Notes under the pieces: model-generated
Told to the model about the DNA's origin: nothing
Seen by the model: the letters and a program-made list of their open reading frames with translations, nothing else
Database searches by the model: none
Translations under genes and position numbers: made by a program
Assembly: GCA_023630585.1 (NCBI GenBank)
Contig: CM042546.1
Coordinates: forward strand, 21,467,810 to 21,531,809
Reading direction: 5' to 3'
Length of the DNA stretch: 64,000 nucleotides
Origin: Cranoglanis bouderius
Taxonomy: Eukaryota > Chordata > Actinopteri > Siluriformes > Cranoglanididae
In this document: positions 59,199 to 64,000 of the stretch, in pieces
Layout: each line of letters starts with the position of its first letter
Position numbering within the stretch: position 1 is the stretch's first letter

Positions 59199-59200
<2 letters not shown>
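58700..59200. mobile_element. Decayed Tc1-like remnant
   Basis: GTTGTGATTACATAAGTATT at 58853 followed by CTCTAAATTAGTTCTGATGC and AGAAGTCACATAGTTAGTTG match the family of 7310-7655. GAAGCGCGATGGTGGTAGCA at 58945 resembles a conserved coding-region word on the plus strand. ATGGATTTAATAATGTTCAA and CCAGAACTTTGTCCCAG (59090-59155) resemble its complement-strand coding part, so this may be two pieces. Confidence 0.55.
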
Positions 59201-59243
<43 letters not shown>

Positions 59244-59254
59244 TTTTTTTTTTT
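59199..59254. repeat. Poly-T, (TG)n, poly-T run
   Basis: TG run 59218-59243 between two T runs. Confidence 0.95.
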
Positions 59255-60012
59255 AGGTATGTTCTCTGCAAAATGTGTAAAGTAGCATCCACCCACCTCC
59301 AACCCCACGGATGTAATGCGGTCGAGGCTCTGCAGTTCCTACAGCAGGAAGAGCTTAAAAATATACACGAACGCAGCCTCAGACGGTAAATAATTTAAAG
59401 GGCATGATTTAAATGCACTACTTGTTCAGCGTATCTCCTCTGACCCAGCTCTCTCACTCAGGCTTTCTTGGAGGGCTAAAAAGTTCAGATATTCTTGTGT
59501 ATATTAAAGGAGAAAAGAAGATTTCAATGAAAAAAAAAGACTGAAACTTTACTCATTAGTGACTGAGCACGGCTGCCGCTCTCAGCAAAACAATCACACT
59601 CGGGTCGGAGTGCGCCTGAGTCTGAGCTCTTGTGAGAAAGCGATTCGACTCTGAATCGATTCACTGCAGCAAATGAATCAAATACACTGTGCGTTATGTT
59701 TTGCAGCATTTTATTATTTTTTTTGTAGAACTGAGCCAAAAGGAAAGAGCTGTAGCATTGCAGAAATGCCATGAGTTCTGGAGATTTGGAGCGATGAAAC
59801 TTTCAAAAGGAGAAAATAAACATGTGTCACACAAAATGTATTAGACTAGTTATTTGTATAATTATCTAATCATTTATTCGGCACCGCCTCCGTGTTTTTG
59901 TTGAACTTTTTCCATCTCTGTATTTCTGATGAATGAATGAAAGAGTTTTTCTACGAGGACGCTTTAGCCCTACACGCCCCTCAGACAACTTTTTTTTTCT
60001 TTTTGATTTGTT
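59255..60012. other. Intergenic stretch, fragment of family J
   Basis: GAGTCTGAGCTCTTGTGAG and GCGATTCGACTCTGAATCGA at 59618-59660 resemble repeat J arms; no gene. Confidence 0.4.
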
Positions 60013-60015
60013 TAA

Positions 60016-60370
60016 AGGGGTCATATGATGCTATTTTAAAAGTTCATTATCTTGTTTATTGGGTGTAATCGAATAGGTTAACATGCTTTAATGTTCAAAA
60101 AACACATTATTTTTCACATACTGTACATTATTGTAGTACATCTATTCCCAGTCTGTTCCGGTTTCTCCAAAGCCCCTCCTTCCGAAAAGCCCAGAGTGCT
60201 CTGATTGGCCAGCTGACCCATTGCGCTGTGATTGGCCAAAAACCTCAAGCGTGTGTCGTAAATGTGGGAGACCATGAGCTTTGTAACTTTGCAGATCTTA
60301 TACATGCACAAACAGATACATTACACACTGAAGGAAAAGGAAAACATTAGAAAGCATCATATGACCCCTT
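60016..60370. mobile_element. MITE, 355 bp, perfect 18-bp inverted ends
   Basis: Both ends read AAGGGGTCATATGATGCT inward and are flanked by TA. No coding frame lies inside. This end sequence is, from memory, a frequent MITE in ostariophysan fish. Confidence 0.88.
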
Positions 60371-60374
60371 TACA

Positions 60375-60500
60375 TATGTGCAGTGTGGATCTAAACCAAA
60401 CCAAATAGCAAATGAATCAAAAGAATCAATTTCGCTCTGATTCTGACTCAGTAAACAGACTAATAAGTGTGAAAGCACCCTAACAGTGTGAAACTTTCTC
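60375..60500 (-). repeat. Copy of repeat family J
   Basis: AAACCAAATAGCAAATGAAT, ATCAATTTCGCTCTGATTC and GTGTGAAAGCACCCTAA; abuts the preceding MITE. Confidence 0.65.
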
Positions 60501-61370
60501 ACTACATACAGTATGTACGCACCTGGCTGGTTTATGTACGTTCTGGTCATTACAATTTTCATACGCATTCATTTTCATTTTTCCATTTTTGTTTTCTTCT
60601 TTGATGTAAGAACTTCGGGGAAAAAAATGGGAGACAATCTTTTATCCAATTTTGGTTCTTAATGTTGATATGAGAGAGAGAAAGAAACATGTCCGGCTTT
60701 CGGGTTTAGTGTAATACAGTGCTGATGTTTCGGGCAGGTCTTTAAAATAGCTGTATTTAAATTTTCCTACCTTTAGAATGTTTTATTTATTAAAAACTTC
60801 ATACTTTTTACTTCATTTATAGTTGCTGAACATCCAGGAAACAAGTTAGTTCCTGTTCCCACTTACGTTATAGATACATATCTTATAAGATACCTTATTT
60901 ACACCGGCGCTGGGAATTAAAAAAAAGAAAGAAAAAAAAAAACATGGAAAAAAGTGCTAAATCTACTTTGTGGTCATAAGATCTCATTAACCATTAGCGA
61001 CATTAGCATTGTAGCTCCAGTGCGAAGATACCTTTTTGTTTTGTTTTTTTTGTTGCTCCATTTGAAGTAATTGATAAATCTGTTGAAACAGACTTTCCTT
61101 TCAGACGCATTCCTTTTAAACTCCAAACAGAAGCGAGTGATTTTTTATTTTTATTTTTTTTTTGGTAAATGAGTCTGCAGATGGAGGGAGCAATTTGCCT
61201 AAGTGCAGTAAGGAATAAATCTCTCGTTCACAAGAACACAGAGAGGGTAAAAACAACATTAACTCTCAACATCCATTCTGCTGGAGCTGAAGAGCAATTT
61301 GATGAACTGCTCGTAAAAGGAAAAAAAAAAAAAAAAAAAAAAGCTTGTTTATTCAAGAACTTCCTGAAAA
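60501..61370. other. Intergenic stretch, no gene supported
   Basis: A-rich runs at 60921-60942 and 61321-61342; nothing else recognised. Confidence 0.4.
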
Positions 61371-61374
61371 ACGT

Positions 61375-61870
61375 CTCATGATTCACACGTGGAATTTTAC
61401 ACTTCTTCCACTTTCCCACATGAATTTTCATTTACGTGATATTTACACATGATTCATTTTTACGTGATTTTTTTCCCAAATATTTCTATTTTTTAGTGTG
61501 ATTATCTTCGACATGATTCATTTATTACATGATTTTTACACGATTTATTCATTTTTCTGCCATCTAACACAATTCACTTATATTTGCATGTTAATTCTCT
61601 CACGTGTGTGCATTTTATTTTCACACTTTTCATGAATTCCTTTATTTTCACGCGATTTCTTCACATGATCTATTTTTCACGTGATTTTTTTTTTTTTTTA
61701 ATCCTGTATTTTAATTTTAAAATTTATCATATGATTCCTTTATTTTCAGGGTTCAGTTGTTCACGTGACATCAAATGTGTTTATTTGAATTGTCGTGTGC
61801 GGTTTCAGGGTATAGCGTGATAAATTTCAGCTTCACATGTTTTTTTTTTTTTCACGTGTGATCACGTATC
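61375..61870. repeat. Degenerate tandem repeat F, rich in CACGTG-like words
   Basis: Alternating CACATGATTCATTTTT and ACGTGATTTTTT-like words at about 25-35 bp. CACGTG itself occurs at several points (about 61387, 61601, 61678, 61760 and 61852). Confidence 0.7.
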
Positions 61871-62338
61871 CTTCACATAATCACACTAGAGCAGTTAAAG
61901 TGACTGAGCCATTTCCTTCAGATCAACAATACTGAGACTGCCTGGCTGAACGCTGGAGCTAGAACCCATCCTGGATCTCATCGACACTTTAATCACAAGA
62001 TGATCAATAGAGAAACAGAAGAAAATCAATAGAGGTAAAAAAAAATAAATAAAAAATACATGGAAAGAAAAAGTGTATTGCCTCTTGCAGACAAAACTAT
62101 TCAGATGAAATATAATTAAAGAGTCGAATGATTGACGTATTTTACCTCGAGCTTGTTTCTGCCGTATCTCGTCTAGCTATATCGATCATTCCTTCTTATA
62201 TCTTGCTGCTCGTGTTCTCCATGGCTTTTTTTTCCTGCTGGCACCCGCAGAAATGACAGTGATGACAGCTAGTCTCTTGGGATTGAGAGTCGAGAGAGTC
62301 TGACAGCCTGTTCTGTATAGAGGTCAGAAACAGGACAT
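61871..62338. other. Spacer, no gene supported
   Basis: Nothing recognised. Confidence 0.35.
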
Positions 62339-62339
62339 G

Positions 62340-62392
62340 GACACACACGTATGGACACACACACACACACACGCGCGCGCATATGGACACAC
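62340..62392. repeat. (CA)n/(CG)n-containing microsatellite
   Basis: CA runs with a short CGCGCGC stretch and two TATGGACACAC units. Confidence 0.9.
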
Positions 62393-62725
62393 ATGGGGCT
62401 TGGAGGGTTCACGGTCGTGTTTGTCAAACAGTCAGCCGGAGTGCGACGGTGCAGGAGGGCAAATGAGAAGCGATGAAAATGAATCACAGTGACTAAACAT
62501 GCCACCTGGACATCACAGACGGGATCTGAACCAGTTTGTTTCATTTAATTATTTTATTTTAAATGCTTGATATGGGGAATGTCATAAAATATAGCATTCT
62601 GCTGGGCTAATTTGCATATCAGAGATAATACCAGTGAATAAACACAATCTGTGAATAATCAGACTATCAGAAAATGAAAAATTCTGTTTTAGGCAACAAA
62701 ACATGGTTAAAAAAAAAAAAAGCTA

Positions 62726-63060
62726 CCTTCACTTGAACTGATAGACACAGAGGCCACACCTCCTTCACTGGTACTGATAGACACAGAGGCCACACCTCCT
62801 TCACTGGTACTAATAGACACAGAGGCCACACCTCCTTCACTGGTAATAATAGACACAGAGGCCACACCTCCTTCACTGGAACTGATAGACACCAAGAACA
62901 CACCTTCAGTTTGATTGACACACACACAGATGCCATGCATCACTTCCTCATACAGACGAACACAGATGTCATGCCTACTTCACTGATACTGACACCAATG
63001 CCACACCTTCTTCACTGTAATTGACACAGAAGCCACGCCTCCTTGACTAGAATTGCCATA
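62726..63060. repeat. Minisatellite E, unit 36 bp
   Basis: Four to five near-identical units (GATAGACACAGAGGCCACAC followed by CTCCTTCACTGGTACT) at 62740-62895, then diverged units to about 63060. Because 36 is a multiple of three, minus-strand frames stay open and give a 12-residue repeat (VSISTSEGGVAS), which I treat as a by-product. Confidence 0.93.
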
Positions 63061-63350
63061 CCTCTCTAAACACTAGTAATAAAAAGAGCTGCGAGTGTCG
63101 TTTCAGACTTTACAGAGATACCTGCATCGATTCAGGCACTGTTGCCTGCCAAATTTTCCCAGACCATACTATATTGTATTGAAACGCTGTAGAGCTGTAA
63201 ATATTGATCAGTCTATACAAAACCCGTGTTTACCTAATACTTCAATAATGGATAGGTTGTGATTGACAGCCAGAGTTGAAACATAAAAAAGCTAACATAA
63301 AATATGAAGTAGAAATGCTTCTACATTCCTACAAACAGTTTTTACCACCG
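63061..63350. other. Spacer, no feature supported
   Basis: Nothing recognised. Confidence 0.35.
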
Positions 63351-63354
63351 AATA

Positions 63355-63870
63355 CTGTTAACCAGTCTGATCCAGTCTCAGGCTAAAGATAACTGTACTA
63401 ACCAGTCTGATCTAAAGAGAACTGTATTGAACAGTCTGATTTGATCAGAATTTAAAGATAATTTTACAGCCTAATCTAATCTCAGTCTAAATTGGACTGT
63501 ATAAACCAAAGTGATCCAGTCTAAGTCTAAAGAAAGCAGTATTAACCAGTCTGATCTAAAGAGAACTATAATAACCAGTCTGATCCAGTCTCAGTTTAAA
63601 GGGAACTGTATTAACCAGTCTAATCTAAAGAGAACTACATATATTAACCAGCTTGATACAGTCTCAGTCTAAAGAGAACGGTATTAACCAATCCGATCTA
63701 AAAAGATCTGTATTAACCAGCCTGATACGGATTCAGACTAAAGGAAACAATATTAACCAGTCTGCTCTCCATATAAAGGTAAGTGTATTCTAATCTAAAG
63801 AGAACTGTATTAACCAGTCTAATCCAGTTTTGGTCTAACCTGTACTGTATTAACCAGTCTCAGAGTGTCT
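63355..63870. repeat. Minisatellite B, copy 2
   Basis: TTAACCAGTCTGATCTAAAG then GAACTGTATT units of 29-40 bp, with an alternative longer unit that adds CCAGTCTCAGTCT. Same unit and orientation as 10895-11615. Confidence 0.9.
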
Positions 63871-64000
63871 CTGTTGGACATATTCAACTCTGCTACATAT
63901 AGACGCCTCGCATCTATTCAAGTGGTCTGATCACCCACCCACCTAGCTCTGAAGTTTTTCAGCACTCTCTGTTGCTTTGCTTTCACACATTATGGCGGCA

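Noticed and set aside
62667..62943. Minus-strand frames with a perfect 12-residue repeat
   Set aside because: They come from the 36-bp minisatellite E, which keeps frames open because its unit is divisible by three; two overlapping frames are equally open.
62726..63060. Regular 36-bp repeats resembling a CRISPR array
   Set aside because: Units are directly adjacent without unique spacers and the host is eukaryotic.

Overview
The window looks like vertebrate, almost certainly teleost fish, non-coding DNA. It is AT-rich, carries many di- and tetranucleotide microsatellites, and is packed with fish-type repeats: Tc1/mariner elements, tRNA-derived SINEs, MITEs, LTRs and degenerate minisatellites. 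A siluriform (catfish) or related ostariophysan host is a reasonable guess from the repeat families, but the sequence alone does not prove it. I found no convincing host protein-coding gene, rRNA or tRNA. Every long ORF I could identify is a transposase remnant or a by-product of a repeat, so there is no gene circuit here; the layout is a stratigraphy of insertions.

Layout: 1-1538 is a Tc1-like element whose transposase is disabled by a single in-frame stop codon, with catalytic spacing DD35E; its left tip lies outside the window. 3200-3912 is a minisatellite with a unit of about 32 bp. 4025-5100 is a non-autonomous DNA element with long, unequal inverted repeats. 7310-10690 holds decayed Tc1 pieces. 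10895-11615 is a minisatellite whose unit reappears at 63355-63870. 13368-13689 is a small solo LTR. 18844-22107 is a composite TA/TG microsatellite that received two different Tc1-like elements in opposite orientations. One of these (18878-20368) is again nearly intact apart from one stop codon. On the minus strand at 22706/22705 a strong splice acceptor directly abuts a splice donor, which suggests a recursive splice site in a long minus-strand intron.

Further on: 28321-28805 is a fold-back element. 34190-34720 is an LTR-retroelement leader with a primer-binding site matching the 3' end of tRNA-Phe. 36115-38150 is a MITE split by a second copy of the 20535-22048 Tc1 family. 43780-45310 is a tandem array split by a Tc1 fragment. 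48193-49206 is a 1-kb element flanked by TTAA. 50690-55265 is a large minisatellite into which a SINE inserted, and a 1.8-kb solo LTR then inserted into the SINE; a duplicated block of the same array keeps the empty site. 60016-60370 is a short MITE with perfect 18-bp inverted repeats. The last 3 kb hold three more minisatellites.

Most assignments rest on reading the sequence by eye and on remembered repeat families, so boundaries of decayed repeats are approximate. Stretches described as empty are ones where I saw nothing I could support.
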